Part shown: one piece after another, positions 24,876 through 36,660 of the stretch
How positions within the stretch are numbered: the stretch's first letter is position 1
Layout of the letters: each line of letters begins with the position of its first letter
Source: Adiantum capillus-veneris
Lineage: Eukaryota > Streptophyta > Polypodiopsida > Polypodiales > Pteridaceae
Length of the DNA stretch: 64,000 nucleotides
Direction of reading: 5' to 3'
Assembly (NCBI GenBank): GCA_014529385.2
Contig: CM043944.1
Span: 46,584,268 to 46,648,267, forward strand
Program-made: the position numbers and the translations under genes
Notes under the pieces: model-generated
The model's input: the letters and a program-made list of their open reading frames with translations, nothing else
Told to the model about the DNA's origin: nothing
The model's database searches: none

Positions 24876-25404
24876 GTGCATCTAATGAAGCTTAAAAGAC
24901 CTTAGGGTTAACTTCATTAAAGACCTCCAAAATTTAGTGTTAAAAAGTCCTTTGACCTTAGGCAAGCTAGAGCTAACCTTACGGTGGGAATCCTACCCAA
25001 GCGTGAGATGCTAAGATGCTTAAAGTGGTTGTGAGAACCTTTCCCAAAACTTGAGGTGATTTTTATGCTTAAACTACTAAGGTTCTTTAAGTGTTCAATT
25101 CAAAGATAAACTCTCAAGAGACATAAAACGTTTTCGTGCTTCATTGACTAAGTGCTTGAAGTATTCAATTCAAACCAAATGACTTAATAAGCATAAAAGA
25201 CACATGTTCAAATGATCCACCACATGTGCCCTCATGATGTGCTTGAATCCTATTGGATAGGTTTTAAAAGGGTCCAATAAGAATTTAGATACATAAAAAT
25301 AAATAATTAAGTTCTTTCTTTCAAAGAGGAAAAAGAGGACACGTGTCCAAATGAAATAATTAAATAATACCAAAGAGAGAGAGAGAGAGGGAGAGAGGGA
25401 GAGA
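24876..25404. other. AT-rich non-coding DNA
   Basis: Ends in a (GA)n tract at about 25,374-25,408. No gene seen. Confidence 0.5.
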
Positions 25405-25794
25405 GAAAGGTGTGGATCAAGCATGAGAGAGGGGTATACTCTCCCACACACACACACACATTCTCTCATTGTGTGGAGTGCAAAATGCAAGAGATCCATC
25501 TCCTTCTCCAAGCTTGTTGAGAAGTGGAGAGCCTACACCAATACTCTTGGCTATGGAATGCAAATCTTCTTCATCTTCATTGCTATGCTATGCTATGAGA
25601 AAGGTGTGGATCAAGCATGAGAGAGGGGTATACTCTCCCACACACACACACACATTCTCTCATTGTGTGGAGTGCAAAATGCAAGAGATCCATCTCCTTC
25701 TCCAAGCTTGTTGAGAAGTGGAGAGCCTACACCAATACTCTTGGCTATGGAATGCAAATCTTCTTCATCTTCATTGCTATGCTATTATGCTATG
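25405..25794. repeat. Near-identical tandem duplication, 194-bp unit
   Basis: Copies at 25405-25598 and 25599-25794, each starting GAAAGGTGTGGATCAAGC and containing a (CA)n tract and TTGTTGAGAAGTGGAGAGCC. The second copy differs only at its tail (TGCTATTATGC). The 64-65 codon open frames in each copy are artefacts of the duplication. Confidence 0.9.
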
Positions 25795-26150
25795 TTGAGC
25801 AAGAAGAGTGATGATAATTGAGGAACTATTTCTTTCTCCTATGGATGATCCTTCTTCCTCTTCCCTACCCTCATTCCTCACTAGCTCTCTCCACCTTCGA
25901 AAGGTGTTTGAGGCATTGGGATTGAGGCTTGGGATAGTTAATACTTTTTGCAAAGTTTATGTTATACTCATGATGCATGAAGCTTTCCATCTTCATAGCA
26001 TAACCAAGGTCACAAAGAACACAAAGATTGTATTGTACCAAGTCTCTCTTGATGGGAGAATCTATAATACAAACACTATGCTGGGTAGCTTCACTACACT
26101 TTTCATTGATGACTATGACACGATCACCGGCATCACAGTGGTGTAGCACC
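25795..26150. other. Unassigned DNA with a 112-codon frame
   Basis: An open frame at 25808-26146 (plus) begins MMIIEELFLSP. It has normal amino-acid composition, but I recognise no domain, and it stops just before the Gypsy relic. It could be a decayed upstream part of the same retroelement or chance. No function is assigned. Confidence 0.35.
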
Positions 26151-26189
26151 ACATAAGACTCAAGGAAGGAAGTAAGCATGTAGTGCAAA

Positions 26190-26450
26190 AGCTCAAAAGG
26201 CTTGGGGTAATCCAGCAAGAGGCATTGCTCAAAGAGGTAAGGAATTTGCTATAGGAAGGTTTCATTTACCCCGTTGAAGACTCAGAGTGGGTCTCTCCAG
26301 TGGTGGTCACACCAAAGAAGAACGGTAAGTGGAGTTTGTGTAAACTACAAACCTCTCAATGCACCAACAAAGAGGGATCATTTTCCCCTCCCATCCCAAG
26401 ACGAGATTCTCAATAAGGTAGCAAGTCATGAGTGCTTTGCGTCTACCCCT
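26190..26450 (+). pseudogene. Ty3/Gypsy reverse transcriptase fragment
   Basis: Joined across a stop, the plus strand reads ...EALLKEVRNLL*EGFIYPVEDSEWVSPVVV, then TPKKNGKW and, in a neighbouring frame, VCVNYKPLNAPTKRDHFPLP. This is the start of the reverse-transcriptase domain of Ty3/Gypsy elements (pattern W.SP....PKKNGK...C.DYR.LN..T..D.FPLP). Only about 85 residues survive, with at least one stop and one frameshift, and no catalytic YxDD region or LTRs are seen nearby. It is an isolated relic. Confidence 0.8.
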
Positions 26451-26480
26451 ATGGGAACAACCATGTGCAAAGCCTCATAT

Positions 26481-27113
26481 ACCCCCTCTTCTTGCCCTCA
26501 CTAATCTATGGTGTGGCCCGTTTTTTAGAAAAAATAAATAAAAATAATAATAATATATAAGGGATGGCAACCTCAGCTGGCCCACCACCGCCCTTGTACC
26601 CCTACTCGTCCTCTTCCCCCGCCCCTCATCACCATCCCCTCATCTCAGCCCCATGCTCTCTCGCGTTCTCTCTGACCAGCTCATCGTTGTCCCCCCCCAT
26701 GCTTGGCCATCGTCGCCTTGTGTCACCTTCCCATGGCGTCACCTGGCCTTCATGGCCCCCGTAACCCCCTTGCATCACTCTCTTGGCCCTGATTGCATCA
26801 CCCTCAGGACACACCTCTCTCTTGCTCACGTTGCCATACACACACCCCACACACACACACCCCACCTGGAGAGAAAGAGGTTGAGAGAGATAGGTATATG
26901 GGTAGTCCTTAGTAAAGGGTTGGATTTTGGGTGCATCTTTAGACCATTGGATAAAGCGTGGGGATTAGTGGCACATGGAAAGCTAATGATAATAAACTTT
27001 TTGGCTTTCTAAAAGAAACCCTTAGTGTTGTGCTGGGTTAGGGAGACTTTCATTGTTTTCACTGCATCGTGGAGACTTACCTTTCATTTCACATTTGACA
27101 TGTCTTTACTTTT
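26481..27113. other. Non-coding DNA, C-rich at 26,560-26,870
   Basis: A 66-codon Pro/Ser-rich frame (26564-26764, plus) has no recognisable features. A CA-rich patch lies near 26,838-26,862. Confidence 0.4.
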
Positions 27114-27290
27114 CTTGCATTCTATTGTTTTAAAATGCTAAAGTAAAGGTTCACCTTGCATAATTTTAGTAAATTTTACACAAACACACACACATATGTT
27201 TGTTTTTGCATTCTATTGTATTGTTTTAGAATGCTAAAGTGAAGCTTCACCTTGCATAATTCTAATAAATTCTATACACACACATATATT
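27114..27290. repeat. Imperfect tandem duplication, about 90 bp
   Basis: Two copies of TTGCATTCTATTG ... AATGCTAAAGT.AAG.TTCACCTTGCATAATT, each followed by a short CA tract (about 27,114-27,198 and 27,205-27,288). Confidence 0.7.
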
Positions 27291-28615
27291 AATTAGTTCT
27301 TTTTATTTCACCTTTCATTTCACAACTTCACATAGCTTTACGTTTCTTGCATTTTATAGCTTGATTCTAGTCAGTGTTAACGTTCGGAAAAGTCTTTTTT
27401 ATTAAGCGGCTGCTGATCGAGTTTCCTCCTCGCAAAGAAGAAAATGAAAAATACTAGCAAAAATTTTGAGATTGTAAAATTTTTGGATGACTTTCTTACA
27501 TATTTCATTGGTTTTTCTTCCGTTTACCATGGTTTGTAGCTAGCTAGTCTCAATTTTCAATCGGCTCAAGACGAAGCTAAAGCAATCCTTTCTCAAACAC
27601 TAATACCAATTTAATTTAACCTAACAATGTTATCACTTTCTTATTGTTTTTGAAAGCCGTGGCCCCGGCCCGGCGTGATCCTTTTACTTGTTTTATATAC
27701 ATTAATGAGATGGTGTTGACATTTGTATACCTCTCTCTATTAAAAGGGGCATTGAGTATTGTGTCAAACATAGTCTCTCATCATGTTTCTAGTTTTTTTT
27801 TTCATTTTCTTACAATGCTTCCAAGTGTTTTTTTGGCCTCTAAAGTCCTTAGTATCCATATGGATGAAGGTCTTCCAATTCTTGGTGCTTGACAAGTGTC
27901 CTTCAAAGAAGTCTTAAAAGTCTTGAGAGCCTTGAAGAGAAAGCCTTTCATATGATCTTCCCCAACTTTATTTTGTAAAGGGTGCAACAAATGATTTGAC
28001 GTTTAAACATAATAATTTTTTAAAAACTTTTGATTTTTTTAAAACCACAAATCATTTTAAACTTAAGAAGAGAGCTTGCCAAAGCTTTTTTTCCTAACCA
28101 AAGAAATTAAGGACACGCTTAAAAGTTACCGTTTTTTAAGTCAAAATAGTAAAGATTTGTCATTAAAACTTGTACAAATATTTACAGGTGTTTGTTGGGT
28201 TTTCCAAGCCCTTTTGTCATCAATTGTCTACACGTGGGATCACATCTCTATAGCATGCAGGCAGACTTAGTTTAGTGGAGTCTTTTGCATGGCAAGATTT
28301 CTCTATAAATCTACAAGGTGATTTTTAATTAAAGCATAGTGTGTTCTTTTTGTATTAGTATTGAAACTCTTCTCTCTCAATCATCTTCTTTCTCCTCCAA
28401 CAATTGCCATGGATCTCCGGTGGCACCCACCATAGCCCCGCCTACCTATGAGTGTTTGTCAAGGCCATCCCATAATCTAGCCAAGATTTTGCAAATCTAG
28501 TCGGTTAAAAATACATTAAATCCATTTTTTTAAAAAACATTGCTTAAGAAGTAAACTAAATTCCACAACTTTACATTAAGGACTAATTAAATAAAAGGTT
28601 TCTTTTAGACAGTAG

Positions 28616-28663
<48 letters not shown>

Positions 28664-29251
28664 AATCAATATGAGATTTTACCTTTTTAAAATAGATTTT
28701 TAACTCTCATGACCTCTCAATAGTGGCCAAACGAGCTAAACCGACCATTGGATTAGTACTTGACATCTATGGCATACGCTTTGAAAGTATAAATGAATTG
28801 TGTCGAGCATATGGCAAAGTCAACGGTTTGAAAGCCCTAATTTTCTTTGAACCCGGAGCTACAAAGAACTTCATCCTTTTGAAGGCCCTGTGAATACTTC
28901 ACCTTGTTTGTCATTATTTTTTATGCTTTTGAAATCTAATGTAATCCTCTCTTTTTTTTTTGCAAACCTATTGTAATCTTAACAATTTATTGTTATTTTT
29001 CTTTCCAAAAAATATAATATTCTATTATGAAAGAAAATGCTTTAAATGTAGTGTCACTTTCTTGTTTTCTCTCTCACAAAGCAACCCTTATGTAGGCCTT
29101 GTTGCAATAGCATGAGGTTTTGCAATGAAAAGATTCGAGCACCAGCCTTAAAGAATAAGTAGCTGCATCTCCTTTTCCAAGTTGCACATGAAGTACTCTC
29201 TCCCCGTGTAATGTAATAGAAGTCGACCAATAGCATTGTTACTCAAAATCT
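27291..29251. other. AT-rich non-coding DNA with one (CT)n tract
   Basis: A CT tract lies at about 28,617-28,660. No other repeat or gene is supported. A frame at 27644-27892 has no recognisable motif. Confidence 0.5.
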
Positions 29252-29382
29252 TGAGCTGCATCAAGGGTGTGTTGCTATTTGCATGTGTGTGAGTGTGCTA
29301 CTTTAAGGGCGTGTTGAGCTGCATCAAGGGTGTGTTGCTATTTGCATGCGTGTCTTGCACAAGAGTGGGCTACTTTAAGGGC
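29252..29382. repeat. Tandem duplication of about 60 bp
   Basis: TTGAGCTGCATCAAGGGTG, then TGTTGCTATTTGCATG, occurs at about 29,252 and 29,312; each copy is followed by GCTACTTTAAGGGC. Confidence 0.8.
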
Positions 29383-30030
29383 CATTAACACATTTGTTTT
29401 GGTTGGAAGCACCTCATCGTATTGGGATAAATCCTTTTCAATTTTGAGGAGACTAGAGCTCTCGAAGATTATTAAGGTGGAGTGCTTTGTATAGTGTTTG
29501 GGTTGTTGCCTTGGCTCATTAAAAAACCCATATTTTTTTTGGACCTATCTGCACAAGCATTGCAAGAATACACAAAGGGGCTACAAGGTGAATAGTCACA
29601 ATGGCCTAGATAGATCACTTGTCAATGCCCCCTTTTTTTTTTTGAAATAATAAACAAATATCAACTATCTCTCACAAGTAGCCTACGTAAACATAAGACA
29701 ATAGAAATAAATATAAAAATTCCTACTACTCGGTCTATTCTAAAGTTCAATTAATTAATCCTCAAGATACCCACCCAATCTATTTGCTTCTGAAGTCCCT
29801 CACGTCCCTCCATGCCCATTGTGAGTCCTCTCTCTCTCTCTCTCTCCGTCTGTCATCCATTGGACACTAGGATGCTCAAATCGACAGAGCTCTTATGCTT
29901 GGCTAGTGTGATCACTAAGTTCCTTGTGTGCTCGTTTGTGATGCCTTGGTCTCACAAAATAAATCTCTCTTTCTTTGTGTCTTCCCCCACAAACCTCTGC
30001 ACGAACTATATCTAGCTCTACCTGCGACAC
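29383..30030. other. Non-coding DNA, nothing recognised
   Basis: Short CT patch near 29,829-29,846. No coding evidence. Confidence 0.45.
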
Positions 30031-30479
30031 AAAAAAGATCCAAAAAATCTCTCTGTGCCTCGCAGGTCTTGACGTATGCATTCTATTTCTCTCTCCCTCT
30101 TTCCTTCTCTCTCTCCCCTCCACATGCCCTCCTTCCCCCCCACCAAAAACATTAGAGAATTCATTCTCTCTCCTCCACATGGCATCTCCCCGCCTTTTCA
30201 CCTCTAATAGCATGAGAGCATCTTGATTAGCATGTTAAAACATACAAGCCTCTTAAAAAAGATCCAAAAAATCTCTCTGTGCCCCGCAGGTCTTGACGTA
30301 TGCATTCTATTTCTCTCTCCCTCTTTCCTTCTCTCTCTCGCCTCCACGTGCCCTCTTTCCCCCCCACCAAAAACATTAGAGAATTCATTCTCTCTCCTCC
30401 ACATGGCATCTCCCCGCCTTTTCACCTCAAATAGCGTGAGAGCATCTTCATTAGCATGTTAAAACATACAAGCCTCTTA
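30031..30479. repeat. Near-identical tandem duplication, 224-bp unit
   Basis: Copies at 30031-30254 and 30255-30479, each starting AAAAAAGATCCAAAAAATC and ending CATACAAGCCTCTTA. A handful of differences are seen (for example CTCGCAGG against CCCGCAGG). The Arg/Glu-rich open frames on the minus strand of both copies mirror each other because of the duplication. Confidence 0.9.
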
Positions 30480-30566
30480 TTTTCTTTTTAATGATAAAAA
30501 TTTTCTTTAAAAGTCCAAAAACTTTAGATATGGACGAAGGGAGAAGGAAAAAAGTTTAAAGATACT

Positions 30567-30567
30567 C

Positions 30568-30618
<51 letters not shown>

Positions 30619-30619
30619 A
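30567..30619. repeat. (AT)n-(GT)n microsatellite
   Basis: AT tract followed directly by GT tract. Confidence 0.9.
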
Positions 30620-33260
30620 TCTTTATAAGCTTTAAAAATGGTATAAATTTATACAAAAAAACATGATTAAAAATTTGAATTTCTTATTGGGAGGAGGCTA
30701 AAAGGGAAGGTTTTTTATTTTAAAAGCCATACTCACAACTGTGAGTGGTAAAATCAAATTAAAAAGCAAACAAGACCATACAAACTCTTCACAAACAATG
30801 TGCAAGAGTTGCAAAAGAAGTCTAAAGGGATTGTCCACAACTAATGTCAGGCTAACAGGGGAGCCACCCCATCATTTATAGCATTACAAGACACATCCCA
30901 AAGATAACAAGTAGCTCAAGTATATGAGTTTACCTAGGAGCCACCCATCCATAAACCAAGGGACATACGTCCGTAAAAAGGGGGATCTTGGAAACTCCAT
31001 CACCTACAAGATCTGATAGCCAAGCCACACTAGATTCCATGGCTCGATTCAAGCTCCCACCAAGAACTGATCCTCCAAGCAGGGGCCAATAGAAGCTTGC
31101 TCACAAAAAAAACCACAGGGAAAGCAAAGAACATCCAAACCAAGATGCTAGGGTGAGCCAAGCACCCTCGAAATCCAAAGCCCAACTACTCAAAGAAGTT
31201 ACAGAATAGAGTGAAGCTACCATCGACATCCCACCCCTCTAATGGCAGCACCACTTCTTCAACAATTCGCAAAGGCGAACCAATCTTGACCACACTTTCA
31301 CCACAAAGGGTTTGGAGGGGTAGCCTCCATCAAGGCCAAAAAGAAGGGGGAGGCTCAAGTAAAGCAAGGAACTCCTTGGCTGAAACTGTCGGGCTTTTCA
31401 ACACCCAACCCCGCTCGGGAACACGCTGATAGGAGTTTTTTGGTTTGAAGTTTACCAGCCCATGTATATATGGTGTGCTCGCTTTTTCCATTTTTGAGTG
31501 TGCTATGGTTGCTTGTACAATGCTGAGCAATGCCAATCTTTGATGTATGCTCTTGGCTATGGTCTACAGCTCGCTATTTGACCAGGTTTTCAAGAGTCCA
31601 ATAGTGTTAAAGTTGAGCATGAATGCTCAACTAGAGGGTTGGGCAAAGATGATGGATTCCAAATTTCTCCCAGTCGATGCATCTCAAGGTCGAGTAGTCC
31701 TATGGTCAACCACTTGGGGGATGTCTACGCAAGTTTTGAAGCAGGTTGGAGTGTGTGTATAAGCAAAAGCTTCCGCGGTTAAGATCGGTGAGGATGGTTC
31801 TCTAAACCCTAAAGGTGGCAATCGGACATGTACTTTTTGGCCGACATTCTAGTAAGTCGTGAAGTCCGTAATGCTCTCATCAACTGCTAGCCGTCGTCTC
31901 CTCAGCAAGCCAAAGCTCGAAGGCTAAGAGGAGGGTTTGAGCTACTATGATTGTGGCGAGCATAGGCTGCACAATGGGCGGAAGGGAAAAGGTGGCCATG
32001 AATGGGCTGCCCATAATGTTTTCAGCCATTCAAGGTGGGAACCCACTCTTGAAATGAAGTTTTTTGGAAAGTGATTCAATAATATATAAAAATCCTGCTG
32101 ATGACAACAATTCGCAGTATGGGATTTCACGTGGGGCCGCCGCCAAGGAAAAGGAGTGCGAGAGAGGGCATGTGGGGAATGCAGGGCGAGCAGGTGGAGA
32201 CCAGGCTCGCCAGTAAGCACATAGAGGGAGCAGCCAGGGAGTAAACAATCAAGGGTGAACAGGCTGCAGAAGCCGCCAAGAGAGAGGGGGTGCTAGCCTT
32301 GGGGAGTGTGAAGCCGAAAGGTAGGAGGAAGCGCTGCTAAGGAGCCAAGAGAGAGAGGGGGAGCTCGAGAGATGTTGCAGAGTCGAGGCCACGACGAGGA
32401 GAAGCCTCAGTCAATCACCAACAAGAGAGGTGATGGTGGTGGCCAACAAAAGGGCATCTGCAAGCTGGCCGGGAGAGAAGGTGAGCGGGATGGGGGTTGC
32501 TAAGCACGTACAGAGGGGATGTCATAACAGTGCAGGAGGGTGTCTCCAAGCAGTCAGAGGGGTTTCCATGCTCAACCGGGTCATTGCAAGAAAGGAGCAT
32601 TGAGCGAGTGCCTCGCTATAGGATCCCAAGGGCCGAGAGTCTCACCCCAGAACACTAGGGTTGTGATGCAGGTGGTGTACTAGGCAGTAAACCTTTCAGC
32701 GGTCGTAGGAGAAAGAAGAAGGGAGCGTGGCCTCAGGATGGTGTAGGCAAGGCCGCAATCCGCAATGATTCAGTAAGTGAAAGTGCAGCAAGGGCCTGTC
32801 AGACAATAATATGGAGGAGGATCTGGGATATGGAGGATCTGGGAGCGAAGCAAGCTGAGAGAAGCCCTCCAGACGAGCTTAAGGAAGCTCAAGAGCGCTT
32901 ATAGGAGGTGCCACCTAGCTGGAGCATCTCACAAGCCAGAAGAGTCAACAAAAGAAGAGGGGCGACTTGCAGGATATGGAGAGCTGAGGGATGCTATTTT
33001 GCAGAAGGTAGATGGGTGCCACCCGTTTTGTAAGGAGGTCCCTTCAAGGCTGCGGAGAAGGGGTATTGGCTTGAGATTTTGCATTGGCGAGCATACAAGA
33101 AGGCACCGGAGCAATGCAAAAGGAGGAGGTTTTTGTCCAAAAGTAATCATCATTTCATTGTACACTCTTTAAATGAAGTTGATCTCATCGCATCATCGTG
33201 ATCTCTATATTTCTGTGAATGTTCTCCATCTCTTTCTTGCTGTTGGATCCGTTTGTTTGT
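30620..33260. other. Unassigned DNA, GC-richer from about 31,200
   Basis: The base composition from 31,200 to 33,200 is more balanced than in its surroundings, and short frames exist (31547-31762 plus; 31945-32220 minus), but I recognise no domain, retroelement motif or exon structure. It may be an old transposable element or a decayed gene; I cannot say which. Confidence 0.4.
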
Positions 33261-33267
33261 CACCATA

Positions 33268-33671
33268 GGGTAAAGGGGCCAACTTAAGGCCACCTAAGAG
33301 GAAACACACACTTCGGAAAGCACGCTAAACAGAATCGAGTGCTTAGACGTTTAAAATGAAGATCGAGATCGTCTCTACCAATAGCAAAAATCTGGAATCA
33401 AGTTGCATTTATACAGGCGAAGAACGCCCGCACAACATTTTTTATGTGTATAAAAAATGGGTGTAAATAGGAAACCAGAATGGGAGGGCATTTAGAGCCA
33501 TTGTGCCAACAAGGCTTGAACCCAAGATCTAATGGCCTAGATTGCAAGTTGGCTACATTGTCCACCCCAACTCTCACCCATTTGTGTCTCACAATGGGTC
33601 CGAAAGTGCACAAAAAAATGACCCCGGTAGTCCCCCTAAAGGGTGGTGGTTTTTTATTGGCCCCTTTACCC
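33268..33671. mobile_element. Candidate MITE with perfect terminal inverted repeats
   Basis: ATAGGGTAAAGGGGCCAA at 33265-33282 is matched exactly in inverted orientation at 33657-33674. If the flanking TA dinucleotides are the target duplication, the element is 404 bp with GGGTAAAGGGGCCAA ends. It encodes no transposase. On the minus strand GGGTTCAAGCC (33513-33523) resembles a Pol III B box. Superfamily is uncertain: TA suggests Tc1/mariner-like, but a three-base Harbinger-type target is not matched. Confidence 0.5.
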
Positions 33672-33674
33672 TAT

Positions 33675-34091
33675 ATACGTGTGAGTATGCTATGTGCAAG
33701 GGGTGTCAAAGCTTGTGGATACCTTGAAGGTGTATATGCTCGTGGGGACACACACTCTCATGTTCTCTCCAGACTCAAGTGCCCTCACTTACAACCAGGT
33801 GGTGCCAACAAGAGCCTTAGGGTGATAGAAATGCTTGAGCTCTACTATCTATTTGAATGCTTGACGATGTGGGCGAGCTATTTGAGAGGCAGTATCTTGT
33901 TCTATCCTTTTTTCTATCAACGCCAACAAGAAGCATAGTTCTACAAGCATCTCATGCCACATGCTTGCCCTACACAGCCCAATTGGGGCCTCCACACCCA
34001 TTTGCACCTCATAAGATACAGGGGCATGATAGAAAGGCCCCTCAAGTCCTAAGAAATTTGGTAACCAAAAAGTGTCAAAAAGGAAGGGTGT
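33675..34091. other. Non-coding DNA
   Basis: Short frames only, with no recognisable product. Confidence 0.45.
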
Positions 34092-34126
34092 ATTTTAAGA
34101 ATACGAGTGTGTGGCCCATCCTCTCG

Positions 34127-34175
<49 letters not shown>

Positions 34176-34275
34176 CCTTTCTTGGCACCCAATCCTAAGA
34201 ATACAAGTGTGTGGCCCATCCTCTCGACGAGAGAGAGAGAGAGAGAGAGAGAGATTCTTTCTTGGCACCCGATCC
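34092..34275. repeat. Duplicated segment with (GA)n tracts
   Basis: Two copies of AAGAATACnAGTGTGTGGCC ... CCATCCTCTCGAC, a GA tract and TTTCTTGGCACCC, at about 34,097-34,195 and 34,196-34,271. The GA tract is about 43 nt in the first copy and 23 nt in the second. Confidence 0.85.
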
Positions 34276-34976
34276 ATTATGTCAGGCCTCCCTCTCTTTC
34301 TTTTTTGGCCTTGGATTCCACTACCCTTTTCAATTCCTCTTTTTATGCCACATGGTAGGGCCCTTTAAGGTGCATTAGATATAGTTTAGATTTTTGGATT
34401 TTTTTTTAAAGCCTCAGAGGAGATTTAACTTTTAAGTTAGACATACTTTCAATGTTTCCAGGGATGATTGAGACTTCCCTTCAATGTTATTTCAATTTTA
34501 AAATGTAAAATGGATGTTTTTAATTCACCTTTTATTTCACATCCTGACACGTCTTGACTTTTCTTTTTCTTTTTTTAAAAGAAGTGCTCATTCGAGCTAA
34601 ATTTGAATTAACTCAAAATAATACATGAAAACCCTGGCATATCCTTTGCATAGGGCTTTCCATCATCTACAAAAAAGTCTGTTCAATGGGCACAACGCCC
34701 CTCAAGGGATTTGAGACCATTGACCATACACGAACCCTTACATTATATTACACATTCCGAGATATATATGTTACGGATTCCTCCTACTCTTTCGTGTGAA
34801 GATTGCATTGCAGCTTTCTTCTATTAAGGATAAGCCACCATCAAGTTTCCAGTACATGTTCTTTGTCCAAAGGATCACACTTCTTTTGATAGAGTAGTGC
34901 ATTTCTAGACTACCAAAATGTTCTTAAAGCCATCGCACTTACTATACAAATGTCAGTCAGGAGATCCTCATGATCG
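34276..34976. other. AT-rich non-coding DNA
   Basis: No recognisable feature. Confidence 0.5.
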
Positions 34977-35117
34977 ATGCATCTAGAACCCATTGCAAGG
35001 TGGCATCTAAAGAAGGGGATGTCCAAATGGAAGTATACCCATCTACAGATAGAGCGCATGAAGATTTTGATTGCCAAACATTACCAGAACAGGTGTAAGA
35101 GGGTCTTGAATTTTATT
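34977..35117 (+). other. Exon-like open segment of unknown origin
   Basis: 47 codons of normal, basic composition (MHLEPIARWHLKKGMSKW...) run up to a good splice-donor-like junction, GCCAG followed by GTATGC, at 35117/35118. The sequence past the junction is the start of the repeated CACTA-flanking cassette. I do not recognise the peptide. It may be a host exon disrupted by the transposon nest, a captured fragment, or chance. It ends where unit 1 of the triplicated array starts, so it marks the original left flank. Confidence 0.3.
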
Positions 35118-35120
35118 GCC

Positions 35121-35152
35121 AGGTATGCTCTCCTATCTCTCATGTTCCCTTC

Positions 35153-35225
<73 letters not shown>

Positions 35226-35238
35226 CCATTGTGTCTTT

Positions 35239-35272
<34 letters not shown>

Positions 35273-35411
35273 ACATGCATAAACAAAAAACACATACACA
35301 CACATGCATAAACAAAGAATGCATACACACACACATCGAGAGAGAGAGAGAGAGAGAGATAAAGTAAAGAGAGAGAATGAGAGAGAGATACATATATATA
35401 TATATATGAAA

Positions 35412-35450
<39 letters not shown>

Positions 35451-35537
35451 AAACAAAGAGAAAGAGAGAGAGAGAATAAAAAACCAAAGAGAGAGAGAGG
35501 GGGGGAGAAGACGAAAAGAGAGAGGACGTAAGGGAAG

Positions 35538-35604
<67 letters not shown>

Positions 35605-36398
35605 AGTTAAGATTTAAATAGGTTAGATTACACTTAAATTTATGTTTATGTTGAGTTTAAGATTAGGTTAGATTTAAAATTAGCTAGCTATGTTAGATTT
35701 AAATTAGATTACATATAGGTTTAGGATTTACGATTGGATTAGATTTAGATTTATGTTGAGTTTAAAATTAGATTAGATTTAAATTTAAGATTAAGACTAG
35801 ATTTAAGATTAACTAGATTAAATTTAGATTACATTTAGGTTTAAGTTAGATTTAAAATTAGATTAGATTTATGTTTATTTTGAGTTTAAAATTAGATTAG
35901 ATCTAGGTTTATGTTCGATTAGATTAAATTTATGTTAGATTTTAGTGCATGTCAATGAAGGCTTTGACCAAAGAGCAAACACTAGTTACACAACAATATG
36001 TATATTCCCATCAGAATTTGACACCTATTAACTCACACACTAACCATATTCAATTAGCCGCGAATCACCATATGTTCAATTAGGTTGGATTTAAAATTAG
36101 ATTTTGGATTTAGTTTTCATATTAAAGTCTACCTTCGAGATTACGATAAAAAAAAATTAGAGTTAGACGAACGGTGATCCCTCTCTTCCTCTCTACGGAT
36201 GTGACCTTAAGTTGGAAAGCTTTGAACAACATGATACTCAGATTGGAAGCCAACATGTAATGTGCTAAGTAATCCCTCGAACAAAGATCTGTTGTGAAGA
36301 GATGTTAAGATTCTGTGAATTGCTACAACTAGAGAAGAGGCAAAGAGGTTTTGTCCACTACATGCACTATCATGTAGACGTGGGTGTGTAGATTTCTC
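35121..36398 (+). repeat. CACTA-flanking cassette, copy 1
   Basis: A 1.2-1.3 kb block made of CT, CA and GA microsatellites, an AT-rich array of TTAGATT-like units (about 35,603-35,945) and a 300-bp unique tail ending GTGTAGATTTCTC. Copies lie at 46155-47350 and 50757-51931, each ending exactly at a CACTA terminus. The block resembles, in inverted orientation, the 5' region of the transposase gene (43,190-44,750 and 57,530-58,290). It therefore looks like a fragment of an older CACTA element in opposite orientation. Confidence 0.85.
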
Positions 36399-36660
36399 CA
36401 CTACAAGAGGTTGTGTGCTCTTGTGACGCTTTTAGCGACGGAAATATACTAGGTTTTTATAACCACGGCGTCGCTACCAGCGTCGATACGGGAACGTCGC
36501 TATAAGCGTCGCTATAACAGTCTTTATAAGCGTCGATATAAATGTCGCTATATAGCGACGGCTATAGCAACGATTATAACGATGCTGCAAAGCCATCTAT
36601 AGCGACGCTTATAGCGACGTTACAGAGCCTTATATAGCGGCGTTCATAGCGACGCCCGAG
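36399..36660. repeat. CACTA left end and subterminal repeats, X unit 1
   Basis: Starts CACTACAAGAGGTTGTG and carries about a dozen direct and inverted AGCGACG/CGTCGCT motifs, many as TATAGCGACG or CGTCGCTATA. Such motif clusters bind the second CACTA protein (TnpA-type) in En/Spm. The 3 bp before CACTA are CTC. Confidence 0.9.

Noticed and set aside
25808-26146. A 112-codon host gene
   Set aside because: No recognisable motif, and it is placed between a tandem duplication and a Gypsy relic; listed only as unassigned.
31547-31762. A short gene in the GC-richer region near 31.6 kb
   Set aside because: 71 codons with no family resemblance and no exon partners seen.
33513-33523. A tRNA gene on the minus strand
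   Set aside because: Only a B-box-like string is visible. I could not fold acceptor, D and anticodon arms around it.
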